Shown: in pieces, positions 25,286-34,122 of the stretch
Layout of the letters: every line of letters begins with the position of its first letter
How positions within the stretch are numbered: position 1 is the first letter of the stretch
Origin: Mycobacterium sp. Root135
GTDB lineage: Bacteria > Actinomycetota > Actinomycetes > Mycobacteriales > Mycobacteriaceae
DNA: 64,000 nt
Direction of reading: 5' to 3'
Assembly (NCBI RefSeq): GCF_001426545.1
Contig: NZ_LMEZ01000009.1
Coordinates: forward strand, 485,523-549,522
Made by a program: the position numbers and the translations under genes
Notes under the pieces: generated by a model
Seen by the model: only the letters and a program-made list of their open reading frames with translations
What the model was told of the DNA's origin: nothing
Databases searched by the model: none

Positions 25286-26458
25286 ATGGCCGAGATCGTG
25301 TTGGACCGCGTGGCGAAGAGTTACGCAGGAGGCGCGGCGGCGGTGAAGGACCTGTCCATCACCATCGCCGACGGCGAGTTCATCATCCTGGTCGGCCCGT
25401 CGGGCTGCGGTAAGTCCACGACGCTGAACATGATTGCCGGACTTGAGGACATCACCTCCGGCGAGCTGCGCATCGGCGGCGACCGCGTCAACGAGAAGGC
25501 CGCCAAGGACCGCGACATCGCCATGGTGTTCCAGTCCTACGCGCTGTACCCCCACATGACGGTGCGCCAGAACATCGCCTTTCCGCTCACGCTGGCGAAG
25601 ATGAGCAAGGCCGACATCGCCACCAAGGTCGACGAGACCGCCAGGATCCTGGACCTGACCGAACTGTTGGACCGCAAGCCCGGTCAACTCTCCGGTGGTC
25701 AGCGTCAGCGGGTTGCGATGGGCCGCGCAATCATCCGCAGCCCCAAGGCCTTCCTGATGGACGAACCGTTGTCCAACCTCGACGCCAAGCTGCGGGTGCA
25801 GATGAGGTCCGAGATCGCCCGCCTGCAGAACCGGCTTGGCACCACCACCGTGTACGTGACCCACGACCAGACCGAGGCCATGACCCTCGGCGACCGCGTC
25901 GTCGTGATGCTCGCCGGGGTGGCCCAGCAGATCGGCACCCCCGACGAGCTCTACCACCGCCCGGCCAACCTGTTCGTCGCCGGATTCATCGGGTCGCCGT
26001 CGATGAACTTCTTTCCCGCCACGCTGACCGACGTCGGAGTGCGGCTGCCGTTCGGCGAAGTCACCCTCATGTCCGACGTGCACGACATGTTGGCGCGCCA
26101 CCCCACGCCGCGGAACGTGATCGTCGGCGTCCGGCCCGAACATCTCGAGGACGCCGCGCTGATCGACTCCTATGCGCGGATCAAGGCGCTGACCTTCGAG
26201 GTGAAGGTCGACCTGGTGGAGTCGCTCGGGTCCGACAAGTACGTCCACTTCCACACCGAGGGCGAGGGTGCTCGGGCAGCCCAGCTCGAGGAGCTGACCA
26301 CGGAGTCCGGGGTCGGTGAGAACCATTACGTGGCAAGGGTTCCCACCGAGTCGAAGGCAGTCGCCGGACAGCCGGCCGAGCTGGCCTTCGACACCTCCAA
26401 GCTGACGTTGTTCGACGCCGAAACCGGCGCGAACCTGTCCATCCCGCCCCCTCAGTGA
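25286..26458 (+). CDS. sugC: Trehalose ABC transporter ATPase SugC
   Basis: 390 residues. Walker A GPSGCGKST is at about 37-45, the Q-loop lies in VFQSYALYPHM, the signature is LSGGQRQRV and Walker B FLMDEPLSNLD. The C-terminal third is the OB-fold regulatory domain of the MalK/MsmK class (VGVRPEHLEDA). It powers trehalose recycling, which in mycobacteria supports GlgE-pathway flux and mycolate metabolism. The stop overlaps the next gene by four bases. Confidence 0.96.
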   Translation: MAEIVLDRVAKSYAGGAAAVKDLSITIADGEFIILVGPSGCGKSTTLNMIAGLEDITSGELRIGGDRVNEKAAKDRDIAMVFQSYALYPHMTVRQNIAFPLTLAKMSKADIATKVDETARILDLTELLDRKPGQLSGGQRQRVAMGRAIIRSPKAFLMDEPLSNLDAKLRVQMRSEIARLQNRLGTTTVYVTHDQTEAMTLGDRVVVMLAGVAQQIGTPDELYHRPANLFVAGFIGSPSMNFFPATLTDVGVRLPFGEVTLMSDVHDMLARHPTPRNVIVGVRPEHLEDAALIDSYARIKALTFEVKVDLVESLGSDKYVHFHTEGEGARAAQLEELTTESGVGENHYVARVPTESKAVAGQPAELAFDTSKLTLFDAETGANLSIPPPQ

Positions 26459-27048
26459 CCGACGTCCTGGCCGAGGTCCGCACGCGACTAGGCGAGCACT
26501 TCGACCGAATCGGCGCCGGCCCGGAGCCGGCCGTCGCCAGCATCACCTTCCTCGGCGCGGAGTCGATCGACGTGCTGCGCTTCGGACCGGACGCCGACGG
26601 CATGCTTCACCATGTGTCGCTTGGCTGTTCGCGGCACGCGATGCTCGACCCGATGGCGATGGTCGTCGACTCGACGAGCGGTCCGCGCGCGGAAGTCGTC
26701 GTCACACTTCGTGGTTCGACACCGATGGGTCTGGCCCGTTCGATTGCGGTCGTGGCGGCCTCACCCGCCGTCGAGGGTCTGGTGCTGGTGCCCGACGCCC
26801 TCGTCGACCTGGAGACGCCCCTGTGGGAGGGCGCGCCGTTCACCGCGGTGTTGTTGGGGCCCAGTGACGTCGACGACGTCGTGCTGCCCGCACCGAACGA
26901 GCCGGTGACCATTCTGTCGGCGACGCCGATCACCCCCACTGAGGCCGCCTGGGTGCGGCTCAAGGGTGCCGAGGCGATGCGGGAGGCGTGGCGGACCGAC
27001 GGCGTCGACGTCCGGGACCCACGGCGGCGAGCCGCCAGACCGGCCTGA
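26455..27048 (+). CDS. Suppressor-of-fused (SUFU)-domain protein
   Basis: 197 residues from GTG, overlapping the sugC stop. Residues about 8-165 match the bacterial SUFU domain: LGEHFDRIG at the start, ITFLGAESIDVLRFGP, HHVSLGCS, then RAEVVVTLRG and the late APFTAVLLGP and VTILSATPITPTEAAW. Bacterial SUFU proteins lie near polymorphic toxins or stand alone; none has a firm biochemical role. Coupling to the trehalose importer is unusual and may be functional or simply positional. The C-terminal tail (RDPRRRAARPA) is altered by a 24-bp tandem repeat at the stop. Confidence 0.8.
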   Translation: MTDVLAEVRTRLGEHFDRIGAGPEPAVASITFLGAESIDVLRFGPDADGMLHHVSLGCSRHAMLDPMAMVVDSTSGPRAEVVVTLRGSTPMGLARSIAVVAASPAVEGLVLVPDALVDLETPLWEGAPFTAVLLGPSDVDDVVLPAPNEPVTILSATPITPTEAAWVRLKGAEAMREAWRTDGVDVRDPRRRAARPA

Positions 27049-27074
27049 GTGGCGAGCCGCCAGACCGGCCTGAG
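27026..27074. repeat. 24-bp direct repeat across the SUFU gene stop
   Basis: The same 24 bases, beginning GGCGAGCCGCC, occur at 27026-27049 and 27051-27074, one base apart. The gene stop TGA lies at the end of the first copy (27046-27048). This is a tandem duplication that includes the 3' end of the gene. Confidence 0.9.
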
Positions 27075-27112
27075 CGTCGGGCCAGCGCGCCCAGCTGACG
27101 CCCCCAACCTAA

Positions 27113-27178
27113 CCGCCGAACGTGGACTTTTGCCACGCTTTCCCCGCCTGGAACGTGGCAAAAGTCCACGTTCGGCGG
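27113..27178. repeat. Perfect 25-bp inverted repeat between convergent genes
   Basis: Arms at 27113-27137 and 27154-27178 are exact reverse complements, with a 16-base loop. Each arm itself contains CGTGG-N7-CCACG, so each can fold alone. It lies between the SUFU gene and corA, whose stops face each other, so it could end both transcripts. There is no run of T after it; a dispersed palindromic repeat is an alternative. Confidence 0.85.
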
Positions 27179-27182
27179 GAGG

Positions 27183-28286
27183 CTACAGCCAGTGGTTGCG
27201 GCGGAACGTGAAGTACAGCGCCGAACACACCGTCGCCATCACCAGCAGCACCATGGGGTAGCCGTAGGTCCACGCCAACTCCGGCATGTGTTCGAAGTTC
27301 ATCCCGTAGATGCCGGCCAGCGCCGTCGGGACGGCCGCGATCGCCACCCACGCCGAGATCTTGCGCATGTCCATGTTCTGCTGCATCGACACCTTGCCGA
27401 CGGCGGCCTGCACCAGCGAGCTGAGCACCTCGTCGTAGCTGGCGATCCGGTCGGACGCCTGTGTGTTGTGGTCGACGACGTCGCGGATGTAGCGCCGAAC
27501 CTCCTTGGAGATCAGGTCGTTGTGGTCCGAGCCGAGGCGCTGCAGTGCGAGGTTGAGCGGTCCCACCGCCCTGCGCATCTCGACGACCTCCCGCTTGAGC
27601 AGGTAGATGTGCTCGATGTCGGTCTCGCTGGTGGGGGAGAAGACGTTCTCCTCCATCGCGTCGATGTCGAACTCGACGAGGTCGGTCACCTCGAGGTAGT
27701 GGTCGACGACGTGGTCGGCGATCGCGTGCAGCACGGCGTACGGTCCGAGCGCGCAGTTCGTCGGGTTGGAGTCCATCCGCTTGCGCACCTTGGCGAGGCC
27801 GCCGTGGTCGCCGTGCCGGACCGTCACGACGAAGTCGGGCCCGACGAAGATCATGATCTCGCCGGTCTCGACGATCTCACGGGCCTTCGCCACGGACTCG
27901 TGCTCGACGTACATGATGGTCTTGAGCACCAGGAACAGCGTGTTGTCGTAGCGCTCCAGCTTGGGTCGCTGATGGGCGTGGACGGCGTCTTCGACGGCGA
28001 GTTCGTGCAAGCCGAACACGTCGGCGACGGCTTGCATCTGGCGCTCGTCTGGTTCGTGCAGCCCGATCCAGACGAAGGCCCTGACTTCTGCGAGTTGGAG
28101 TTCCCTGACCTTGGCCAGTGCCGCGGCGTGGGTGTACTTGCCCGGCAGGCGCTTGCCGTCGGCGTAGACGCCGCAGTCGACCATCGCCCGCGAAACCGGA
28201 ACGTGGATGGTGCTGGCGTCGGGCTCTGGCAGCCTACGGTTGGTCGGACGCAGCATCGAGGGCTGCAAGGCACGAAATGACGGCAC
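27183..28286 (-). CDS. corA: Magnesium/cobalt transporter CorA
   Basis: 367 residues from GTG at 28286, preceded at five bases by GGGGAGGA, the best ribosome site in this region; the frame to 28535 is not needed. The long cytosolic alpha-beta and helical domain occupies 1-300, and two C-terminal membrane helices follow with the selectivity signature YGMNF at about 331-335 before the loop. Homologous throughout to Rv1239c (366 residues). It forms a pentameric Mg2+ channel. Confidence 0.95.
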   Translation of the reverse strand: MPSFRALQPSMLRPTNRRLPEPDASTIHVPVSRAMVDCGVYADGKRLPGKYTHAAALAKVRELQLAEVRAFVWIGLHEPDERQMQAVADVFGLHELAVEDAVHAHQRPKLERYDNTLFLVLKTIMYVEHESVAKAREIVETGEIMIFVGPDFVVTVRHGDHGGLAKVRKRMDSNPTNCALGPYAVLHAIADHVVDHYLEVTDLVEFDIDAMEENVFSPTSETDIEHIYLLKREVVEMRRAVGPLNLALQRLGSDHNDLISKEVRRYIRDVVDHNTQASDRIASYDEVLSSLVQAAVGKVSMQQNMDMRKISAWVAIAAVPTALAGIYGMNFEHMPELAWTYGYPMVLLVMATVCSALYFTFRRNHWL

Positions 28287-28393
28287 GAACGTCCTCCCCT
28301 GAGCGGGCGGAGCAGCTACGTTGAGCCCCGAATTGACCGTTGCAGATGGTACGCCCAAAGCCTGTGGACCTAGCGGTGAAGTAGCCTGACGCG

Positions 28394-29230
28394 ATGGCCT
28401 TGCAGCGGTTGGCGGCGCTGCTCGTCGTTCTGGTGGTGGCCGGCTGCGGCGGATCACCGCCGGCGAAGTCACTCGCCGTCGGCGCCGGACAAGACCCCGC
28501 CACCGCCCTGCTGGCCCACCTGTACGCGGCCGCACTGCGGTCCTACGGCAGCGCGGCGCACGTCGAGCAGGGGCCGGATCCGCTGGCCGGGCTGGACTCC
28601 GGTGACGTCGAGGTGGTGCCGGGATTCACCGGGCGACTGTTGGTCCGATTCGACCCCGACGCGACGGCTCGCGCTCCCGAACAGGTGTACCGCTCGATGA
28701 TCTCCGCGCTGCCGGAGGGCGTCGGCGCCGGCGACTACGCGCAATCCGCCGAGGACAAACCCGCACTGGCGATCACCGAGGCGACGGCCACCAAGTGGGG
28801 AAGGCGTGACGTCGCGGCGGTGGTCCGCCACTGCCAGGGCCTGACGGTCGGCAAGGTCGTCGGTGACCGATCGCCTGCGTCGGTTGCCACGTGCCGGCTG
28901 CCCGCGGCCACCGAGTTTCCGACTGCCGCGGCGCTGGTGGGGGCGCTTCGCTCGGGCCGGGTGGCCGCCGCGTGGACGTCGACCGCCGTGCCGGAGACTC
29001 CCGACGACGCCGTCGTCCTCAGTGACAAGACCTCGGCGATCCGGGCGGAGAACGTCGTGCCGCTCTACCGGCGCAACGAGTTGGACGAGCGACAGGTGTT
29101 GGCGCTCAACGAGATTGCGGGCGAGCTGGACACCGGCTCATTGGCCGACATGCTCGGCAAGGTGGCCTCGGGCACCGATCCCGGCGCGGTCGCCGACGAC
29201 TGGTTGGCCTCGCATCCGCTCGGCCACTAG
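28394..29230 (+). CDS. lpqZ: Lipoprotein LpqZ, OpuAC-type substrate-binding protein
   Basis: 278 residues. The lipobox LVVAGC puts the lipidated cysteine at 18. The mature part is a type II periplasmic-binding fold similar to glycine-betaine/choline-binding OpuAC: DVEVVPGFTGRLL near 72-84, a hinge around residue 120, and ENVVPLYRRNELDERQVLALNEIAGELD near the end (in part). No ABC permease is adjacent, so its partner is elsewhere or it acts in another way. Divergent from corA, convergent with the SDR gene. Confidence 0.88.
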   Translation: MALQRLAALLVVLVVAGCGGSPPAKSLAVGAGQDPATALLAHLYAAALRSYGSAAHVEQGPDPLAGLDSGDVEVVPGFTGRLLVRFDPDATARAPEQVYRSMISALPEGVGAGDYAQSAEDKPALAITEATATKWGRRDVAAVVRHCQGLTVGKVVGDRSPASVATCRLPAATEFPTAAALVGALRSGRVAAAWTSTAVPETPDDAVVLSDKTSAIRAENVVPLYRRNELDERQVLALNEIAGELDTGSLADMLGKVASGTDPGAVADDWLASHPLGH

Positions 29231-29235
29231 TCCCG

Positions 29236-30066
29236 TCAGCGGACTCCCGGCATCGCTCGGGAGATGACCGAGGAAAACAGCCGCTGGTAGCCCGATCCGG
29301 TGATGCGCACGATGACGTCGAGCACCTTGGCGTCAGCGCCGACCAGCACGCGAGCCTTGTTCTTGCGGACGGCCTCGAGGATGATCACCGCGGCCCGTTC
29401 CGGGGTGGTCTTGGCCAGCTTCTTGTCGAAGGTGTTCGCGAGCTTCTCGGCGTCGATGCCCTCGGCCGCCGCAGCGTTGCGCGCGATCGCGGTCTTGATG
29501 CCGCCGGGGTGCACCGTCGTCACCTTCACGGGGCGCTTGCCGGCGACCATCTCCTGGCGCAGCGCCTCGGTGAACCCGCGCACCGCGAACTTGGCGGCGT
29601 TATAGGCGGCCTGACCGGGCACCGAGAAGATGCCGAACAGGCTGGAGACGTTGACGACGTGCCCGTCGCCGGACTCGATGAGGTGCGGCAGGAACGCCTT
29701 GGTGCCGTTGACGACGCCCCAGAAGTCGACGTCCATCACGCGCTCGATGTCCTTGTAGGAGCTGACCTCGACGTCACCGGTGTACGCGATGCCTGCGTTG
29801 TTGTAGATCTGGTTGACCTTGCCGAAGTGGGCCTTCACGGCGTCGGCGTACAGCTCGAACGCCTCCCGCTCGGTGACGTCGAGGCGGTCGGCCTTGACGG
29901 GAGCACCGATCGCCTTCAGCCGAGCCTCGGTGACGGCGAGCCCTTCGAGGTCGACGTCGCTGATCGCGAGCTTTGCGCCAGAGCGTCCCAGCTCGAGGGC
30001 CAGCGCCTGGCCGATACCCGACCCGGCTCCCGTGACGACGGCGACCTTACCGGCGAAGCCCTCCAT
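29236..30066 (-). CDS. Short-chain dehydrogenase/reductase (Rv1245c-like)
   Basis: 276 residues from ATG at 30066; the frame to 30111 adds residues without family match. Classical SDR: the cofactor loop TGAGSGIG at about 12-19, NNAG near 88-91, and the catalytic Ser in VSSLFG, Tyr and Lys in Y-x3-K (YNAAK) near 155-159. An Asp after beta-strand 2 (SDVDLEG) suggests NAD. The substrate is unknown. It ends six bases from the lpqZ stop. Confidence 0.92.
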   Translation of the reverse strand: MEGFAGKVAVVTGAGSGIGQALALELGRSGAKLAISDVDLEGLAVTEARLKAIGAPVKADRLDVTEREAFELYADAVKAHFGKVNQIYNNAGIAYTGDVEVSSYKDIERVMDVDFWGVVNGTKAFLPHLIESGDGHVVNVSSLFGIFSVPGQAAYNAAKFAVRGFTEALRQEMVAGKRPVKVTTVHPGGIKTAIARNAAAAEGIDAEKLANTFDKKLAKTTPERAAVIILEAVRKNKARVLVGADAKVLDVIVRITGSGYQRLFSSVISRAMPGVR

Positions 30067-30214
30067 GAACACTCCTTCTCTCGACGGCGAGCGCGCGCTT
30101 GTTGCACCCATCGCCCGAGAGCGGGTGTCAACAAGCGTGCTTTCGGCGTGAAGCCTAACCGGTACCGCTGGTCCCGCCTAAATCGGCCAACGAAAGGGGG
30201 TCAGGCGAAACGGG

Positions 30215-33200
30215 TCAGCCGAACGCCTCGTCGATGATCTCCTGCTGCTCGACGGCGTGCACCTTCGACGAGCCCGACGACGGAGCCGACATCGCGCGCC
30301 GCGAAATGCGCTTGATACCGGTCAGCTTGTCGGGCAGCTGCTCGGGGAGGGCGAGGCCGAACGTCGGCCACGCACCCTGATTGGCCGGCTCTTCCTGCAC
30401 CCAGAAGAACTGCTCGGCGTTCGGGTACTCGTCGAGCGTGGCCCGCAGCCGACGCTTGGCCAGCGGGTAGAGCTGCTCGATGCGGACGATGCCGATGTCC
30501 TCGCGGCCGTCCTTCGCCTTGCGGGCCGCCAGGTCGTAGTAGATCTTGCCGCTGGTGAGCAGGATCCGCTTCACCTTCGAACGGTCGCCGTCACCGTCGG
30601 TGTAGGTCGGCTCCTCCATCACCGAGCGGAACTTCTGCTCGGTGAATTCGCGGATGTCGCTGACGGCTTCCTTCTTGCGCAGCATCGACTTCGGGGTGAA
30701 GACGATGAGCGGCCGGTGAATCCCGTCAAGGGCATGCCGACGCAACAGGTGGAAGTAGTTGGCGGGCGTCGACGGCATCGCGACGGTCATCGACCCCTCG
30801 GCGCACACCTGCAGGAACCGCTCGATGCGACCCGAGGTGTGGTCCGGCCCCTGGCCTTCGTGGCCGTGCGGCAGCAGCAGCACGACGTCGGACAGCTGGC
30901 CCCACTTGGCCTCACCGGAGCTGATGAACTCGTCGATGATGGACTGCGCGCCGTTGACGAAGTCGCCGAACTGCGCCTCCCACAACACCATTGCGTCGGG
31001 GTTGCCGACGGAGTAGCCGTACTCGAAGCCCACGGCGGCGTACTCCGACAGTGCCGAGTCGTAGACCATGAACTGGCCGCCGGTCGGCGCGCCCTCCTCG
31101 TCGAGCGTCAGCAGTTCGATCGGGGTGAACTCGGCACCGGTCTTGCGGTCGATGATCACCGCGTGCCGCTGGGTGAACGTGCCGCGGCGGGTGTCCTGGC
31201 CGGTGAGGCGGATCAGCTTGCCCTCCGACAGCAGGGATCCCAGCGCCAGCAGCTCGCCGAAGGCCCAGTCGATCTTGCCCTCGTAGGCCATCTCGCGGCG
31301 CTTGTCCAGGACGGGCTTGACGCGCGGGTGCACGGTGAAGCCCTCCGGCACCGCGAGGTGTGCGTCGCCGATCCTGGCGAGCAGCGACTTGTCAACGGCG
31401 GTACTGAGTTTCGCGGGCAGTTGCTGGTCGGCTTCGACCGACTCGCTGGGCTCGATGTCGTGCTTCTCGAGGTCGCGGACCTCGTTGAAGACGCGCTCGA
31501 GTTGACCCTGGTAGTCGCGGAGGGCGTCCTCGGCTTCCTTGATGGAGATGTCGCCACGGCCGATGAGCGCTTCGGTGTAGGTCTTGCGGACGCCACGCTT
31601 GGTGTCGATGACGTCGTACATTCCCGGCTGCGTCATCGACGGGTCGTCACCCTCGTTGTGCCCGCGACGGCGGTAGCAGAGCATGTCGATGATGACGTCC
31701 TTGTTGAACTTCTGCCGGAAGTCGACCGCCAGCCGCGCCACCCAGGACGCTGCCTCGGGGTCGTCGCCGTTGACGTGGAAGATGGGTGCTCCCACCATCT
31801 TTGCGACGTCGGTGCAGTACTCCGAGGAGCGGGAGTCCAACGGCGAGGTGGTGAAGCCGATTTGGTTGTTGACGATGATGTGGATGGTGCCGCCGGTGCG
31901 GTACCCGCGCAGCAGGGCGAGGTTCAACGTCTCGGCCACGACACCCTGGCCGGCGAAGGCCGCGTCGCCGTGCAGCATCAACGGCACGATGGAGAATTTG
32001 GGCGAACCCTCCGCTCCGTCCTTCAAGTCCACCAGGTCCTGCTTGGCGCGGACGATGCCCTCCATGACCGGGTCGACGGCCTCGAGGTGCGACGGGTTGG
32101 CCACCAGCGAGACGTCGATGTCGTTGTCGCCGAACATCTGCAGGTAGTTACCGGTGGCGCCGAGGTGGTACTTCACGTCACCGGATCCGTGCGCCTGGCT
32201 GGGGTTCAGGTTGCCCTCGAACTCCGAGAAGATCTGCGACGCGGGCTTGCCGACGATGTTCGCCAGCACGTTGAGCCGACCGCGGTGCGGCATGCCGATG
32301 ACGACCTCGTCGAGGTTGTGTTCGGCCGCCTGGTCGAGCACGGCGTCCATCATCGGGATGACGGTCTCGGCGCCCTCCAGCGAGAAGCGCTTCTGCCCAA
32401 CGTACTTCGTCTGCAAGAACGTCTCGAACGCCTCTGCGGCGTTGAGCTTGCTCAGGATGTACTTCTGCTCTGCGACGGTGAACTTGTCGTGCTTGACCTC
32501 GACGCGTTCCTGAATCCACTTCTGCTGCTCGGGTTCCAGGATGTGGGTGTACTCGACGCCGACGTGGCGGCAGTACGCGTCACGCAGCACCGACAGCACG
32601 TCGCGCAGCTTCTTGTATTCCTTGCCCGCGAAGCCGTCGACCTTGAAGACCCGGTCCAGGTCCCACAGCGTCAGCCCGTGGGTGAGGACGTCGAGGTCGG
32701 GGTGGCTGCGGAAACGCGTCTTGTCGAGTCGCAGGGGGTCGATGTCGGCCATCAGATGGCCGCGATTGCGGTACGCCGCAATCAGTTCGATGATCCGCGC
32801 GTTCTTGTCGAAGATCGAGTCGGGGTTGTCGGTACGCCACCGGACGGGCTCGTACGGGATGCCCAACTCGCGGAAGATCTCGTCGTAGAAGTCGTCGGAG
32901 AGCAGGAGCTGGTGGATGGTGCGCAGGAAGTCGCCGGACTCGGCGCCCTGGATGATGCGGTGGTCGTACGTCGAGGTGAGGGTGATCAGCTTGCCGAGAC
33001 CCATCTCGGCGATCCGCTCCTCGCTGGCGCCCTGGAACTCGGCCGGGTACTCCATCGCACCGGCGCCGACGATCGTGCCCTGCCCGCTCATCAGCCGCGG
33101 CACGGAGTGCACGGTGCCGATGGTGCCCGGGTTGGTCAACGAGATGGTGACGCCCGAGAAGTCCTCCGCGGTGAGCTTGCCGTCGCGGGCTCGGCGCACG

Positions 33201-33952
33201 ATGTCCTCGTATGCGGCGATGAACTGCCCGAAACGCATTGTCTCGCAACGCTTGATGGCGGCGACCACGAGCTGGCGACCGTTCTTGGTCTGCAGATCGA
33301 TGGCGAGGCCCAGGTTGACGTGCGCGGGCGTCACCACGTTCGGCTTGCCGTCCACCTCGGCGAAGTGCCGGTTCATGGTCGGGAAGCTCTTGAGGGCTTG
33401 GACGATCGCGTAGCCCAGCAGATGGGTGAAGCTGATCTTGCCGCCGCGGGTGCGCTTGAGGTGGTTGTTGATGACGACGCGGTTGTCGATCATCACCTTG
33501 GCCGGGATGGCCCGCACGCTGGTGGCGGTCGGCACGCTCAACGAGGCGTTCATGTTCTTCACGACGGCAGCGGACGCGCCGCGGAGGATCGACACGTCGT
33601 CTTCGTCGGAGGACTTGGCGGGCTCGGGCTTGGAGTCGGTCTTGGACTCGGTCTTCACGGGTTCGGCCTTCGGCTTCGGCTCGGGCTTGGAGTCGGTCTT
33701 GGTCTCGGCCTTGGCGGGTTCGGCCTTGGGCTTGTCGGCCTTCGCGGGCGCGGCCTGAGCCTTCACCGGTGCCTCGGCCTTGTCGTTGCCGTTCGACGGC
33801 GGTGCGCTCGCCTCGGTCGACGGCTCCGGGGAGTAGTCGACGAGAAACTCGTGCCAACTCGAGTCGACCGACGAGGGATCCTCGCGAAACTTGCGATACA
33901 TCTCCTCGACAAGCCATTCGTTCTGTCCAAATGGTGAAGGTGAACTGCTCAC
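30215..33952 (-). CDS. kgd: Multifunctional 2-oxoglutarate decarboxylase / dehydrogenase Kgd
   Basis: 1245 residues (1231 in M. tuberculosis). A short N-terminal helix (NEWLVEEMYRKF, 11-22) leads to an acidic, lysine-proline linker (45-118) and then to an E2-like acyltransferase domain at about 120-360 with TYDHRIIQG, catalytic His331. No lipoyl domain is present. The rest is the thiamine-diphosphate E1 domain with IGMPHRGRLNVL and the HNEGDDPS region. It decarboxylates 2-oxoglutarate in the TCA cycle and is inhibited by GarA. The linker carries two copies of a 16-19-residue AEP-K-E-KTDSKPEP unit. Confidence 0.97.
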   Translation of the reverse strand: MSSSPSPFGQNEWLVEEMYRKFREDPSSVDSSWHEFLVDYSPEPSTEASAPPSNGNDKAEAPVKAQAAPAKADKPKAEPAKAETKTDSKPEPKPKAEPVKTESKTDSKPEPAKSSDEDDVSILRGASAAVVKNMNASLSVPTATSVRAIPAKVMIDNRVVINNHLKRTRGGKISFTHLLGYAIVQALKSFPTMNRHFAEVDGKPNVVTPAHVNLGLAIDLQTKNGRQLVVAAIKRCETMRFGQFIAAYEDIVRRARDGKLTAEDFSGVTISLTNPGTIGTVHSVPRLMSGQGTIVGAGAMEYPAEFQGASEERIAEMGLGKLITLTSTYDHRIIQGAESGDFLRTIHQLLLSDDFYDEIFRELGIPYEPVRWRTDNPDSIFDKNARIIELIAAYRNRGHLMADIDPLRLDKTRFRSHPDLDVLTHGLTLWDLDRVFKVDGFAGKEYKKLRDVLSVLRDAYCRHVGVEYTHILEPEQQKWIQERVEVKHDKFTVAEQKYILSKLNAAEAFETFLQTKYVGQKRFSLEGAETVIPMMDAVLDQAAEHNLDEVVIGMPHRGRLNVLANIVGKPASQIFSEFEGNLNPSQAHGSGDVKYHLGATGNYLQMFGDNDIDVSLVANPSHLEAVDPVMEGIVRAKQDLVDLKDGAEGSPKFSIVPLMLHGDAAFAGQGVVAETLNLALLRGYRTGGTIHIIVNNQIGFTTSPLDSRSSEYCTDVAKMVGAPIFHVNGDDPEAASWVARLAVDFRQKFNKDVIIDMLCYRRRGHNEGDDPSMTQPGMYDVIDTKRGVRKTYTEALIGRGDISIKEAEDALRDYQGQLERVFNEVRDLEKHDIEPSESVEADQQLPAKLSTAVDKSLLARIGDAHLAVPEGFTVHPRVKPVLDKRREMAYEGKIDWAFGELLALGSLLSEGKLIRLTGQDTRRGTFTQRHAVIIDRKTGAEFTPIELLTLDEEGAPTGGQFMVYDSALSEYAAVGFEYGYSVGNPDAMVLWEAQFGDFVNGAQSIIDEFISSGEAKWGQLSDVVLLLPHGHEGQGPDHTSGRIERFLQVCAEGSMTVAMPSTPANYFHLLRRHALDGIHRPLIVFTPKSMLRKKEAVSDIREFTEQKFRSVMEEPTYTDGDGDRSKVKRILLTSGKIYYDLAARKAKDGREDIGIVRIEQLYPLAKRRLRATLDEYPNAEQFFWVQEEPANQGAWPTFGLALPEQLPDKLTGIKRISRRAMSAPSSGSSKVHAVEQQEIIDEAFG

Positions 33953-34122
33953 GGCAGCTACTCGCCTCGATTCCTTCTAACTCCGCGGGCGCGCCGTCTG
34001 CCGCTCGCTCTCTCGCCGCATAAAGGCTAGCGCTTCAGCAGCGACCAGTAACGGCCAACGCCCTTAGTCAACTGGAGCCGACGTCGATGGCGGCGTGCGC
34101 ACGTCCCGGTGGGACGCGCCCC

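Noticed and set aside
30257..33937. 1226-residue frame on the plus strand opposite kgd
   Set aside because: It covers the gene exactly in the antisense direction and is rich in Val, Arg, His and Gly. This is the usual high-GC shadow of a well-used coding strand; no family is recognisable.
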